NCBI RefSeq assembly: GCF_000519205.1
Contig: NZ_KI912598.1
Location: forward strand, 166,662-230,661
DNA: 64,000 nt
Source: Amycolatopsis taiwanensis DSM 45107
GTDB taxonomy: Bacteria; Actinomycetota; Actinomycetes; Mycobacteriales; Pseudonocardiaceae
Direction of reading: 5' to 3'
The notes under the pieces are model-generated. The model searched no databases, was not told the origin of the DNA, and saw only the letters and a program-made list of their open reading frames with translations. The position numbers were made by a program, and so were the translations under genes. Positions within the stretch are counted from its first letter, which is position 1. Every line of letters begins with the position of its first letter. Below are positions 25,557 to 33,762 of this stretch, piece by piece.

Positions 25557-26012
25557 TTATGGCCGGTCGCGGTCGGTGAGTTGGTCGATGGCGGTGATGA
25601 GTTCGCGGAGTGCGGGCAGGGCGGCGGTGAGCAGCTGCCGCCAACCGGGGTGGAGGTCGGCGAGCGCGCCGCGAAGGATCGCGGCATTGGTCGCCTGCCA
25701 GACACCGACGGCGCGCTCGCCGCTTCTGGTGAGCGTGAGGCGCACCGTGCGCCGGTCGTTGTCGCCGCTGGCCCGGGTCACCAGCTCTCGCGTGGCCAGG
25801 CCGTTCACCAGCGTGGTGACCGAGTTCGGCGCCAGGCGCAGCGCGCGGGCCACCTGGCTCGGCTGCGCGCCGGGACTTTCGGCCAGGTAGGACAGGACCT
25901 CCAGTTGCGCGACCGACAGCGGGTTGGCCGGGTCGGCGCCGCGGGCCGCGCGCCGCATCGCCCGTCTCAGCCGCGCGACCACGTCCGCCAGTTCGGTGTC
26001 CGGTGCGCTCAT
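25557..26012 (-). CDS. MarR family transcriptional regulator
   Basis: A 151-residue winged-helix protein. The recognition region LEVLSYLAESPGAQPSQVA, RALRLAPNSVTTLVNGLATR and the wing ASGDNDRRTVRLTLT are typical of MarR. ATG at 26012 has AAGGAACACC upstream. It is the second gene after an MFS exporter on the same strand (46-bp gap), a common exporter-regulator arrangement. It probably binds the TTCTGT palindrome before the exporter gene. Confidence 0.9.
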   Translation of the reverse strand: MSAPDTELADVVARLRRAMRRAARGADPANPLSVAQLEVLSYLAESPGAQPSQVARALRLAPNSVTTLVNGLATRELVTRASGDNDRRTVRLTLTRSGERAVGVWQATNAAILRGALADLHPGWRQLLTAALPALRELITAIDQLTDRDRP

Positions 26013-26058
26013 GGTGTTCCTTCGCGAGTCTGCGGGTGGCTCCGCCAGAAGCAGCCGC

Positions 26059-27438
26059 TCATGGCCGAACGGTCCGGGTTCCGCCGCCGGCCAGGCCCGT
26101 GACGGCCGCGACGGCACCGGACAGGGCGAGTGAGAGCAGGGCCAGTGCGCCGTTGCCCAAGTGCAGGCACAGGGTGACCAGTGCCACGCCGAACGCGGTG
26201 CCGAGCCCACGCGCCAGGTTCACCAGCCCACCTCCGGTCGCCGCCATCCGCCGCGGGATCGCTCCCATGATCGACGAGTTGTTGGCCGGAATGAAGACAC
26301 CCAATCCCATGCCGATCCCGAACAGTATCCCGCCGGCCAGCCCCGCCGATGGGGGCGCCACGGCCAGGATGCCGCAGCCGAGTGCCGCCACCGCCGCGCC
26401 GAGCAGGATGCGAGCGCGCGTGCCGATTCCGGGCGGCAGCAGGCGTTCGGCGGAGACCGCGGCCACGCCGAACCCGGCCGGCAGACAGGCCAGGACCAGC
26501 CCCGCGGGTCCGTGCGTGCCCAGCGTCTGCGGGAACAACGTCAACGGGCCGAACAGCACGAGATAGCCGCACAGCGCGCCGAGCAGTCCCAGCGACACTG
26601 CTGGGGGCCGAAGTGTGGCGAGGTCGATCAGCGGATTTTCGGCCCGCCGTTCCCGCCAGGCGTAACCCGCGACAGCGAGCGGAACCACCAGCGCGAGCGC
26701 CGCCACGGCCGGTGCGGGCATCCGCAGGCCCGAGACGCCCGAGAGGGCCAGTAGCAGCGCCGTCGATGCCAGCGCGAGCAGTGCCAGCCCGGCGTGGTCG
26801 AAACGGCCGAGAGGTGTCCGTTCCCGGGTGCGCGGCAGCAGGAACCGTCCCGCCACGATGCCGGCCACCCCGACCGGCACATTCACCAGGAACACCGACC
26901 GCCACCCGAGCGTGCTGACCAGTTCGGCGCCCAGCGCCGGCCCGAGGGCCAGGCCCAGCGCCTGCGCGGACGCCTGCACGCCCAGAGCGGCGCGCACCTT
27001 CGTTTTGGGCACGCTGCCGACCACCAGCGCCACGCTGTTGGCCTGCAGCATCGCGGCGCCCGCCGCCTGCAGCACCCGGAAACCGGCCAGCCAGCCAAGG
27101 CCGGGTGCCAGGCCGCAGGCCACCGACGCCGCGGTGAAGATGCCGAAACCGTTGCCGTAGACCAGCTTCCGGCCCACCGCGTCGGCCACCCGGCCGACGG
27201 CGGGCAGCAGGGCGACCAACGTCAGCAGGTAGGACAGGGATACCCACTGCACGGCGGCCAGCGGCGCGTCGAACTCGTGCTGCAGGGAGGGAAACGTCAA
27301 CGTCACGATGCTCGCGTCGAGCTGGCCCATGAACGCGCCGAAGCACACCGTCGCCACCGCGAACCATCCCGCGTTCGGGTGCTCCCGCACGCGCGCCGGC
27401 CGGGGTCGTTCGCTCGGTTTCACGACGAAGCGTCTCAC
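26059..27438 (-). CDS. MFS transporter, drug exporter type (DHA2-like)
   Basis: About 459 residues with roughly 13-14 hydrophobic helices. The motif DASIVTLTFPSLQHEF in helix 1 and VGRVADAVGRK in the helix 2-3 loop are typical of DHA2 multidrug exporters. GTG at 27438 is used and TTG at 27441 is the alternative; a CATATT -10-like element just upstream suggests a leaderless start. It forms an operon with the MarR gene. Export of toxic compounds is inferred from the family. Confidence 0.88.
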   Translation of the reverse strand: MRRFVVKPSERPRPARVREHPNAGWFAVATVCFGAFMGQLDASIVTLTFPSLQHEFDAPLAAVQWVSLSYLLTLVALLPAVGRVADAVGRKLVYGNGFGIFTAASVACGLAPGLGWLAGFRVLQAAGAAMLQANSVALVVGSVPKTKVRAALGVQASAQALGLALGPALGAELVSTLGWRSVFLVNVPVGVAGIVAGRFLLPRTRERTPLGRFDHAGLALLALASTALLLALSGVSGLRMPAPAVAALALVVPLAVAGYAWRERRAENPLIDLATLRPPAVSLGLLGALCGYLVLFGPLTLFPQTLGTHGPAGLVLACLPAGFGVAAVSAERLLPPGIGTRARILLGAAVAALGCGILAVAPPSAGLAGGILFGIGMGLGVFIPANNSSIMGAIPRRMAATGGGLVNLARGLGTAFGVALVTLCLHLGNGALALLSLALSGAVAAVTGLAGGGTRTVRP

Positions 27439-27446
27439 CAATATGA

Positions 27447-27459
27447 TTCTGTCACAGAA
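27447..27459. promoter_or_regulatory. Palindromic MarR operator
   Basis: TTCTGTCACAGAA is a perfect 13-bp palindrome 8 bp upstream of the MFS start and overlapping the likely promoter. Binding by the co-transcribed MarR protein is inferred. Confidence 0.6.
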
Positions 27460-27524
27460 CTAAATCACGGACGAGCTTCGGGCCAGGGAAGAACACTTAC
27501 TGGCAAGGAGATTCTTCTGCAGAT

Positions 27525-28274
27525 CTACCGGAGGCGATAGCCGGTCTTGGCCGAGAAGTCGGCGGTGAGCGAGAACCGGTCACCGCGAACGAGCGTGTGC
27601 CGCCACTCGAGGGGCCGTTCGCCCATGCGGCCCAGCCGGTTGATGGACAGCGCGGCGGTGTCCGGCCCGCACCTCAGCAGTGCGCGCTCGGCCGTGGTGG
27701 GGACGACCGCGAGGACCTCCTCGCGGCCGTTGTCCAGCCGGATCCCGGTGCGCCTGCTGAGTTCGCCGTAGAGGCTCGTGTGCGTGAAATCGGCCTCCAG
27801 CACGGGAGCGGCGACCGTCGCGGGCAGCCAGATGCGGTCCAGCGCGAGCGGTTCCGCGCCGGCCAGGCGCAGGCGTTCGAGGTAGACCAGCGGGGTGGAT
27901 GCCTCGAGGCCGAGACGCTCGGAGACGATGGCGTCGGCGCGGGTGTCGAGCATGCGCACCACGCTGTGCTGGGTCAGCCCGGCCGCTTCCACCGCGGCGA
28001 ACAGGCTGTAGAGCGCGCCGAGCGGCTGCTGGATCTCGGCGGGAGGTGCCACGCGCGGCTGGCGACCCCGGGTGGCCATGATCACGCCGTCCTCCCGCAG
28101 TTGCCGCAGCGCCTGCCGGACCGTGTGGCGGCTCACCCCGTACTCCTCGACCAGTGCGAGTTCGCCGGGGAACCGGTCGGCGAACTCGCCCGCCTCAAGC
28201 CGGGCTTGGAGCTGCTGTCGCAGCTGGTGCCAGAGAGGTTGCGAGCTCGTCCGATCCAGTGCTCGTACCGCCAT
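27525..28274 (-). CDS. GntR family regulator, HutC subfamily
   Basis: A 249-residue protein with an N-terminal winged helix (ELALVEEYGVSRHTVRQALR, residues about 42-61) and a UTRA effector domain (about 90-245, with PLVYLERLRLAGAEPLALD). ATG at 28274 is preceded by GGGGGAGG. It is divergent from a YeiH-type membrane protein, and two identical-type palindromes lie between the genes, so it likely controls that transporter in response to an unknown small molecule. Confidence 0.92.
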   Translation of the reverse strand: MAVRALDRTSSQPLWHQLRQQLQARLEAGEFADRFPGELALVEEYGVSRHTVRQALRQLREDGVIMATRGRQPRVAPPAEIQQPLGALYSLFAAVEAAGLTQHSVVRMLDTRADAIVSERLGLEASTPLVYLERLRLAGAEPLALDRIWLPATVAAPVLEADFTHTSLYGELSRRTGIRLDNGREEVLAVVPTTAERALLRCGPDTAALSINRLGRMGERPLEWRHTLVRGDRFSLTADFSAKTGYRLR

Positions 28275-28347
28275 GTAGCGCCTCCCCCGCACGCGCGCAA
28301 CCGGTTCCGGGCGCGCCCTACGTCACAGTCGTACGGTATCGCGGCCC

Positions 28348-28389
28348 AAATGAGCGTACATTTCTGTCCCATTAAATGTTCGTACATTT
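28348..28389. promoter_or_regulatory. Twin GntR operators
   Basis: AAATGAGCGTACATTT (28348-28363) and AAATGTTCGTACATTT (28374-28389) differ by two bases and are spaced 26 bp apart, on one face of the helix if about 10.5 bp per turn is assumed. Both are inverted repeats (AAATG...CATTT). They lie just upstream of the YeiH gene and downstream of the GntR promoter. Confidence 0.75.
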
Positions 28390-28403
28390 AGCTGGGAGGG
28401 AAC

Positions 28404-29459
28404 ATGGCGCAAGCCCTGGCACGTCAGCGGTCCGAGCGGGGCGTCCGCGGCCTGCGGAAGGTGAGCGCGGTGGCACCCGGCCTGCTGGTGGCGCTGGCGG
28501 TCGCCGTCGTCGCGACACTGCTCGGGCGGCTGGCGCCGATCGTCGGCGGCCCGGTGTTCGGCATCCTGCTGGGTGCCGTCGTCGCCGCGGTGATCCCGGG
28601 CCTGCGCGCACCCACCCTCCAGCCTGGATACGGCTTCGCGTCGAAACCGGTGTTGCAGATCTCGATCGTGGTGCTCGGCACCGGCCTGTCGCTGGCCGAA
28701 GTGGTCCGGGTCGGCGGCGAGTCGTTGCCGGTCATGCTCGGCACGCTCGTTGTGGCGCTGCTCGGGGCGTGGTTGTTCGGCCGCCTGCTCGGCGTGCGGG
28801 CGAACGCGCGCACCCTGATCGGCGTCGGGACCGGGATCTGCGGCGCGTCGGCGATCGCCGCGACGACCGCCGTCATCGGGGCCGCCGAGATCGAGATCGC
28901 TTACGCCATCGGCACGATCTTCACCTTCAACATCGCGGCCGTCCTGCTGTTCCCGCCGATCGGCCACCTGCTCGGCATGGACGCCCACGCCTTCGGCTTG
29001 TGGAGCGGAACCGCCATCAACGACACGTCGTCGGTGGTGGCCGCCTCTTTCGCCTACGGGGGCGACGCCGGTGACTACGGGACGGTGGTGAAGCTGACGC
29101 GCACCCTGATGATCATTCCGATCGTCATCGTGCTGGCCGCGCTCCAAGCCCGGAAGCAGACCGACGGCGGGTTCCGCCTTCGCGGCATCCCGTGGCGCAA
29201 GATCATTCCGTTGTTCCTGGTCGGCTTCCTGCTGGCCGCGACCCTCGACACGCTGGGCGTGATCCCCGGGTCCTGGCATCCCGTGCTGTCCTTTGTGGCC
29301 ACCTTCCTGATCACCACCGCGCTGGCCGGGATCGGGTTGACGTTGCGACTGTCGACCGTGCGCAAGGCGGGAATACGGCCACTGCTGCTCGGCGGCGCGT
29401 TGTGGATCTCGGTCGCCGCGGCGAGCATCGGACTCCAAGCCGTGACCGGAACGTTGTGA
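28404..29459 (+). CDS. YeiH / UPF0324 family membrane protein (putative sulfate exporter)
   Basis: A 351-residue protein with about ten membrane segments. GIGTGICGASAIAA-type and SGTAINDTSSVVAA motifs are conserved in the PSE (PF03601) family. The family is annotated as putative sulfate exporters on limited evidence. ATG at 28404 follows GGGAGGG. It is divergent from and probably repressed by the GntR gene. The usual LysR (YeiE) partner is absent. Confidence 0.9.
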   Translation: MAQALARQRSERGVRGLRKVSAVAPGLLVALAVAVVATLLGRLAPIVGGPVFGILLGAVVAAVIPGLRAPTLQPGYGFASKPVLQISIVVLGTGLSLAEVVRVGGESLPVMLGTLVVALLGAWLFGRLLGVRANARTLIGVGTGICGASAIAATTAVIGAAEIEIAYAIGTIFTFNIAAVLLFPPIGHLLGMDAHAFGLWSGTAINDTSSVVAASFAYGGDAGDYGTVVKLTRTLMIIPIVIVLAALQARKQTDGGFRLRGIPWRKIIPLFLVGFLLAATLDTLGVIPGSWHPVLSFVATFLITTALAGIGLTLRLSTVRKAGIRPLLLGGALWISVAAASIGLQAVTGTL

Positions 29460-29477
29460 GATCGCTCCAAACGCCGC

Positions 29478-29490
29478 TTCAATCATTGAA
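29478..29490. promoter_or_regulatory. Perfect palindrome upstream of the TetR gene
   Basis: TTCAATCATTGAA is a 13-bp perfect palindrome 55 bp before the mini-ORF at 29533. A weaker inverted pair (GTGTTGTGAATTACAC) follows. It is a probable autoregulatory TetR site. Confidence 0.5.
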
Positions 29491-29532
29491 TTGGGTGTTG
29501 TGAATTACACTGATTGAGTGCACGGAGGAAAC

Positions 29533-29553
29533 ATGCTCTACTGCTGTGCGTGA
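29533..29553 (+). CDS. Six-codon upstream ORF with two Cys codons (MLYCCA)
   Basis: ATG CTC TAC TGC TGT GCG TGA is preceded by GGAGGAAAC, the only good ribosome-binding site here. Its stop overlaps the GTG of the TetR gene (GTGA, 29550-29553). The layout suggests that TetR translation depends on reading the mini-ORF, which contains adjacent Cys codons. Cysteine-responsive mini-ORFs are known from mycobacteria; whether this one responds to cysteine is inference. Confidence 0.45.
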   Translation: MLYCCA

Positions 29554-30149
29554 CTCCCGTCACCGATCCTGGGGCCCGCGAAAGATTGCTCGACGCGGCA
29601 GAACGACTTTTCCTCGAGTCCGGTTGCGACGCGGTCTCCGTTCGCGCGATCAACGCGGCCGCCGGGATGAACCCGGCCGCGGTGCATTACCACTTCGGCT
29701 CCCGGGAACAGCTGATCGAAGCCCTGCTGGAGACCCGGCTGGCCGCCTTGTGGGAGCGGTCGCTCGGCGAGTTGTCGCAGCCTCCGGCGCAGGTGGCCGA
29801 ACTTGTCGAGGCGATGGTCGCCCCGCTGACCGGGCTCGCCAAACACCGGCTGGGCCGCTTGCACCTGCACCTGCTGGCCAGGGTCGTGCTCGGCGACCAC
29901 CGTCCCGAATGGACCTCCCGCTGGTTCGGGCTCGCGCCGTGGGCGGGACTGCTGCGCGCGGCCTGCCCGGATCTCACCGTGCGCGAAGCGAAACAGCGCT
30001 GGGTGCTCGCGGTCCAGTTGATCCTGCAGGCTTTCGGCGCACCACAGTCGGTTCGCCCGCCCGGCGCGGGACCGTCCGCAGCCGCCGTCCGCCGGCTGTG
30101 TGCCTTTGTCGCGGCCGGACTTGCCGCACCCACGGGGCGAGCACGATAA
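29550..30149 (+). CDS. TetR family transcriptional regulator
   Basis: A 199-residue protein. The HTH is at about residues 12-55 (RERLLDAAERLFLESGCDAV, then AAGMNPAAVHYHFGSREQL). An alternative TTG at 29514 would add 12 residues. GTG at 29550 is chosen because the sequence from there has the usual short TetR N-terminus and because it overlaps the stop of a well-initiated mini-ORF. It lies downstream of the YeiH gene on the same strand, and a sigma factor gene follows. Confidence 0.87.
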   Translation: MTPVTDPGARERLLDAAERLFLESGCDAVSVRAINAAAGMNPAAVHYHFGSREQLIEALLETRLAALWERSLGELSQPPAQVAELVEAMVAPLTGLAKHRLGRLHLHLLARVVLGDHRPEWTSRWFGLAPWAGLLRAACPDLTVREAKQRWVLAVQLILQAFGAPQSVRPPGAGPSAAAVRRLCAFVAAGLAAPTGRAR

Positions 30150-30201
30150 ACGGGAATGCCTCCGCGCGAAGTCACGTTGAAGTAACCGTGAAGGGAGGCT
30201 G

Positions 30202-31146
30202 ATGGAAGCGACGAAAACTCGCCGCCGGGCCGAGCGGGTTGCCGAAGAGCACGACGCCGTTCGCCACTATCTCGATGGTATCGGCCGGATTCCGCTGTTG
30301 TCGGCGGCCGAGGAAGTAAGGCTGGCCAAGCGCATCGAGGCCGGTGTGTACGCCGAGGAACTGCTACGCCAGGCCGACGACGGTGAAAACCCGCCGGCGG
30401 TCGATCGGGCGGATCTCGAAGCGGTCGCCTCGGACGGCGTGCGGGCCCGCGAGCAGATGATCCGGGCCAACCTCCGGCTCGTCGTGGCCGCGGCCAGGAA
30501 GCGCCGTGCCCACGGGCTCGAACTGCTTGACCTGATTCAGGAAGGCAATCTCGGCCTGATGCGGGCCGTGCAGAAGTTCGACTACGCCAAGGGATACAAG
30601 TTCTCCACCTACGCGATGTGGTGGATCCGGCAGGCGATTCAGCGCGGGACGGCCTACGGCAGCCGCACCATCAGGGTGCCCGAGCACGCTGCCGACGATC
30701 TCGCCAAGCTCGACCGGGCGGGGCGTGAGCTGGTGAAGCAGCTGGATCACGATCCGACGGTGGACGAACTGGCCGAGGCGACCGGTTTCACCGCCGCCCG
30801 CGTGGCGGAATTGCGGCAGGTGGGCCGCGTCACCGCCAGCCTGGACACCCCGGTGGGGGAGGACGGCGAGACCAGCCTCGGTGACCTGATCGCCGGCACG
30901 GAGTCGCAGGCGGACGCCGAGATCGACCGTGCCGCCGCAGCGGCTCAGGTCGACAAGTTGCTGCGCACCCTTTCCCCGGTCGAAGGAGAGATCGTCGCCT
31001 ACCGGTTCGGGCTCGGTGACGGCCGGCCGCACACGTTGCGGGAAACCGCCGAACACGTGGGGCTCACCAGCGCCCGGGTGCGGCGGCTCGAACAGCGGGC
31101 GCTGATGCAACTGCGCGACCCCAGCTCGCTCGACCTCGCAGCCTGA
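30202..31146 (+). CDS. Group 2 RNA polymerase sigma-70 family factor
   Basis: A 314-residue primary-like sigma factor. Region 1.2 (VRHYLDGIGRIPLLS) is at residues 20-35, and region 2 is intact (LLDLIQEGNLGLMRAVQKFD, then GYKFSTYAMWWIRQAIQR, the -10 recognition helix). Region 3 is present, and region 4 ends TSARVRRLEQRALMQLR. No region 1.1 is present. ATG at 30202 has GGGAGG. It resembles the non-essential HrdD/SigB-type factors for stress or stationary phase. No anti-sigma gene is adjacent. Confidence 0.93.
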   Translation: MEATKTRRRAERVAEEHDAVRHYLDGIGRIPLLSAAEEVRLAKRIEAGVYAEELLRQADDGENPPAVDRADLEAVASDGVRAREQMIRANLRLVVAAARKRRAHGLELLDLIQEGNLGLMRAVQKFDYAKGYKFSTYAMWWIRQAIQRGTAYGSRTIRVPEHAADDLAKLDRAGRELVKQLDHDPTVDELAEATGFTAARVAELRQVGRVTASLDTPVGEDGETSLGDLIAGTESQADAEIDRAAAAAQVDKLLRTLSPVEGEIVAYRFGLGDGRPHTLRETAEHVGLTSARVRRLEQRALMQLRDPSSLDLAA

Positions 31147-31394
31147 GCGCATCTCAAAGTCCGCCCAGGACGACCACGGGCCGCGCCGGAGGTCTCGGGT
31201 TTTGGGAGGTAGGCCGCCGGTCTGGGAAAGACGCGGATCACCGCGGAGTCACGGCCCGGCTACCCAAATCTGATCGCGTTTGGAACACCGCATAGCTCGC
31301 GTTCGCGGGCTCGCTTGTTCGCGGGCCGAAGGTCAACCGACCCCGGGACCGGGGTCCCTGCCCGTGTCCCGGCCGTCGACGGATACTCGTCGGG

Positions 31395-32489
31395 GTGGTC
31401 ACGGTCTTGCTGTGCGGGGACGTGATGCTTGGCCGGGGCGTCGACCAGATCCTTCCGCATCCGGGCGATCCCGCACTGGTCGAACGGTTCGTCACCGACG
31501 CGCGTGTCTATGTGAAACTCGCCGAGCAGGCCAACGGGCCGATCCCGCGTCCCGCCGATTTCGCCTGGCCGTGGGGCGAGGCGCTGCGGTTACTGGACGA
31601 GCTGGCGCCCGACGTCCGCGTGCTCAACCTGGAGACCGGCATCACCGCCGACGGTGAGTTCGACCGGGGCAAGGCCGTGCACTACCGGATGAGTCCGGGA
31701 AATGTCGGTTGCCTGAGCGCGGTCCGGCCGGACGTGTGCGTGCTGGCGAACAACCACGTGCTCGACTTCGGGTCGGCGGGGCTGACGGACACGCTGTGTG
31801 TGCTCTCCGCCGCCGGGCTGCGCGGGACGGGTGCCGGTCACGACGCCGCGGAAGCCGTCCGGCCCGCGGTGGCAGAGGTCCAGAGTGGACGGCGGGTGGT
31901 GGTCGCGGCGGCCGGGATGGAATCGGCCGGAGTCCCGGCGGACTGGGCGGCGCGGCCGGACCGGCCGGGAATCGCCTTCCTCCCCGACCTTTCCGACCGC
32001 AGCGCCGACGAACTGGCGGACCGCGTACAGGCGGTGAAGGGCCGCGGAGACATCGGGATCGCTTCTCTGCATTGGGGACCCAACTGGGGATACGACGTCG
32101 GCGCGAGCGAGGTCCGGTTCGCGCACCGGCTCGTCGAGCGGGGCGTCGACATCGTGTACGGCCACTCCTCGCACCACCCGCGCCCGATCGAGGTGTACCG
32201 GGGCAGGCTGGTCCTGTACGGCTGCGGCGACACCGTCGACGATTACGAGGGCATCCGCGGCTACGAGGAGTATCGGGACGACCTGCGCCTGCTGTATTTC
32301 GCCACCTTGGACGCGGGCGAACTGATCTCGTTGCGCATGGCGCCGATGCGGGCGCGCAACCTGCGTCTTGAACACGCTCCCGGCGCGGACGCGGAGTGGC
32401 TGCGGGCCACAGTCGACCACATCAGCCGCCGGTTCTCCACGCGCGTCGAGCGCGACGCCGACGGGCTGCTGACCGCTCACCCGCGGTGA
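31395..32489 (+). CDS. CapA family protein
   Basis: A 364-residue PGA_cap metallophosphatase-like protein (VTVLLCGDVMLGRGVDQ, LNLETGIT, CVLANNHVLDFGSAGLTDTL, GHSSHHPRPIEVYRGR). The family includes the poly-gamma-glutamate capsule protein CapA, but many cytoplasmic members have other roles, and no signal peptide or capBC partner is seen here. GTG at 31395 lies 7 nt after a GATACT -10 element, so it is probably leaderless. Confidence 0.88.
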   Translation: MVTVLLCGDVMLGRGVDQILPHPGDPALVERFVTDARVYVKLAEQANGPIPRPADFAWPWGEALRLLDELAPDVRVLNLETGITADGEFDRGKAVHYRMSPGNVGCLSAVRPDVCVLANNHVLDFGSAGLTDTLCVLSAAGLRGTGAGHDAAEAVRPAVAEVQSGRRVVVAAAGMESAGVPADWAARPDRPGIAFLPDLSDRSADELADRVQAVKGRGDIGIASLHWGPNWGYDVGASEVRFAHRLVERGVDIVYGHSSHHPRPIEVYRGRLVLYGCGDTVDDYEGIRGYEEYRDDLRLLYFATLDAGELISLRMAPMRARNLRLEHAPGADAEWLRATVDHISRRFSTRVERDADGLLTAHPR

Positions 32490-32553
32490 TACCCGCTCGT
32501 AAGTTACCTTCGCCCCTACCCGGTCAGCGGTCCCGGCGTCGAATATCGCTGCC

Positions 32554-32928
32554 ATGGGTTACCTTTCCCCCAGCGAGCGACGCCGCTTGGCGGTCAAGGC
32601 GATCGACGCGCTCGGTGCGGGCCGCCGCGACCATGTGCTCCTGCGCGTCCGGTGTTCGGACAGTCACCACGTTGCCACCGTCTACCAGACGGAACCGGGA
32701 CCAGTGTTCGTGTCCGTGGTCGGCCAGCGGCCCCATGGCAACCGTGACTTCGTCGATGTGGCGCACGGGACGCAGGGACGCGGCATCGAGTACGTGGATC
32801 TCCTCGACGGGGCTCCGCACGCCGACGACGAACTGCCCGCCCATTGCGAGTGCGGCGCGCATTCCCTGTCTCGCCGCGAACTGCGACAGGCGATCGACTC
32901 CGCGCAACGGACGTTTCTGATCCCCTGA
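32554..32928 (+). CDS. Hypothetical protein with C-terminal Cys-His cluster
   Basis: A 124-residue protein with no recognised domain. Residues 20-95 look like a compact beta-rich fold (HVLLRVRCSDSHHVATVYQT, VFVSVVGQRPHGNRD). The segment HCECGAHSLSRRELRQAI near the C-terminus could bind a metal. ATG at 32554. It lies 45 bp upstream of a DUF2267 gene on the same strand and probably shares its transcript. Confidence 0.7.
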   Translation: MGYLSPSERRRLAVKAIDALGAGRRDHVLLRVRCSDSHHVATVYQTEPGPVFVSVVGQRPHGNRDFVDVAHGTQGRGIEYVDLLDGAPHADDELPAHCECGAHSLSRRELRQAIDSAQRTFLIP

Positions 32929-32973
32929 GAACACCAGCACAGGAGAAGAAGAACAAGCACAGGAGAAACCGCC

Positions 32974-33612
32974 ATGGCGCCACAGCACGACCCTCTCGCG
33001 CATGCCCAGCACACCGCCCACGAGTGGCTGAACGTGATCGCCGCGCGGCTGGGGACCGACGACCGCGACTTCGCCTACCGCGCGCTGCGGGCCTGGCTTC
33101 ACCTGGTTCGTGACCGGCTTTCCGTGGACAGTGCGGCGCACCTGGCAGCCCAGCTCCCGGAGTTCCTGCGCGGGGTGTACTTCGAGGGATGGGCGCCGAG
33201 CCGGGTGCCGATTCGTTACGACTCGAACCAGTTCACCAGCCTGTTCGCCCGGGAGGCCGGGATCGGCCCGGCCGACGTGCCGGACACCGCCGCCGCGGTT
33301 TCGGGTGCGCTGCGGGAACGGTTTTCGCCTGGGCAGCTCGACCATGTCTTCGCGGTGTTGCCCGCCGGTTTGCGTGGTCAACTCGAGGGCGAGGTGCCCG
33401 TCGCGGCACCGGCACCCCGGGCGCCGGCCGAACAGCTACGCCTGACCGCGCTGGAGGATACCGTGCAGGCCCTGACCGAGGCGGTGTCCGCGCTGGCCCG
33501 CGGCCTGGAGGAGCCTCCGGGGGAGGAGCCTGGCGGCGGCCGGGCCGCGAAGGCGGCGCAGGAGGCGCACCGGATCCTGATGGCTCAGACCGTGGTCGCG
33601 CCCGGAACCTGA
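32974..33612 (+). CDS. DUF2267 family protein
   Basis: A 212-residue protein. Residues 5-130 match the DUF2267 pattern (AHEWLNVIAARLGTDDRDFAYRALRAWLHLVRDRL, LPEFLRGVYFEGW). The C-terminal 80 residues contain a predicted coiled coil (LRLTALEDTVQALTEAV) and a low-complexity Gly/Glu stretch. DUF2267 proteins often lie near stress genes; their function is unknown. Two copies of AGCACAGGAGAA (32936 and 32956) precede the start, and the second is well placed as ribosome-binding site. Confidence 0.85.
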   Translation: MAPQHDPLAHAQHTAHEWLNVIAARLGTDDRDFAYRALRAWLHLVRDRLSVDSAAHLAAQLPEFLRGVYFEGWAPSRVPIRYDSNQFTSLFAREAGIGPADVPDTAAAVSGALRERFSPGQLDHVFAVLPAGLRGQLEGEVPVAAPAPRAPAEQLRLTALEDTVQALTEAVSALARGLEEPPGEEPGGGRAAKAAQEAHRILMAQTVVAPGT

Positions 33613-33717
33613 CGCCAGCTACCCGCGGACACGCAGCGCGTCCGCAGTATCGCCCAAAGTCATAGTCGCAACCGTTCGTCTACCGTGGCTACCTGCAACC
33701 CGTGACCCTTGCGTTTA

Positions 33718-33743
33718 ATAAGACCAACACCGGTTGGTCTTAT
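33718..33743. promoter_or_regulatory. Strong 11-bp palindrome before folE
   Basis: ATAAGACCAAC (33718-33728) and GTTGGTCTTAT (33733-33743) form a perfect inverted repeat with 4-bp spacer. The shape is typical of TetR-family operators. It lies 19 bp upstream of the GTP cyclohydrolase start, and no regulator gene is adjacent. Confidence 0.75.
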
Positions 33744-33762
33744 AGGGAAAGGCAGGCGCCCG

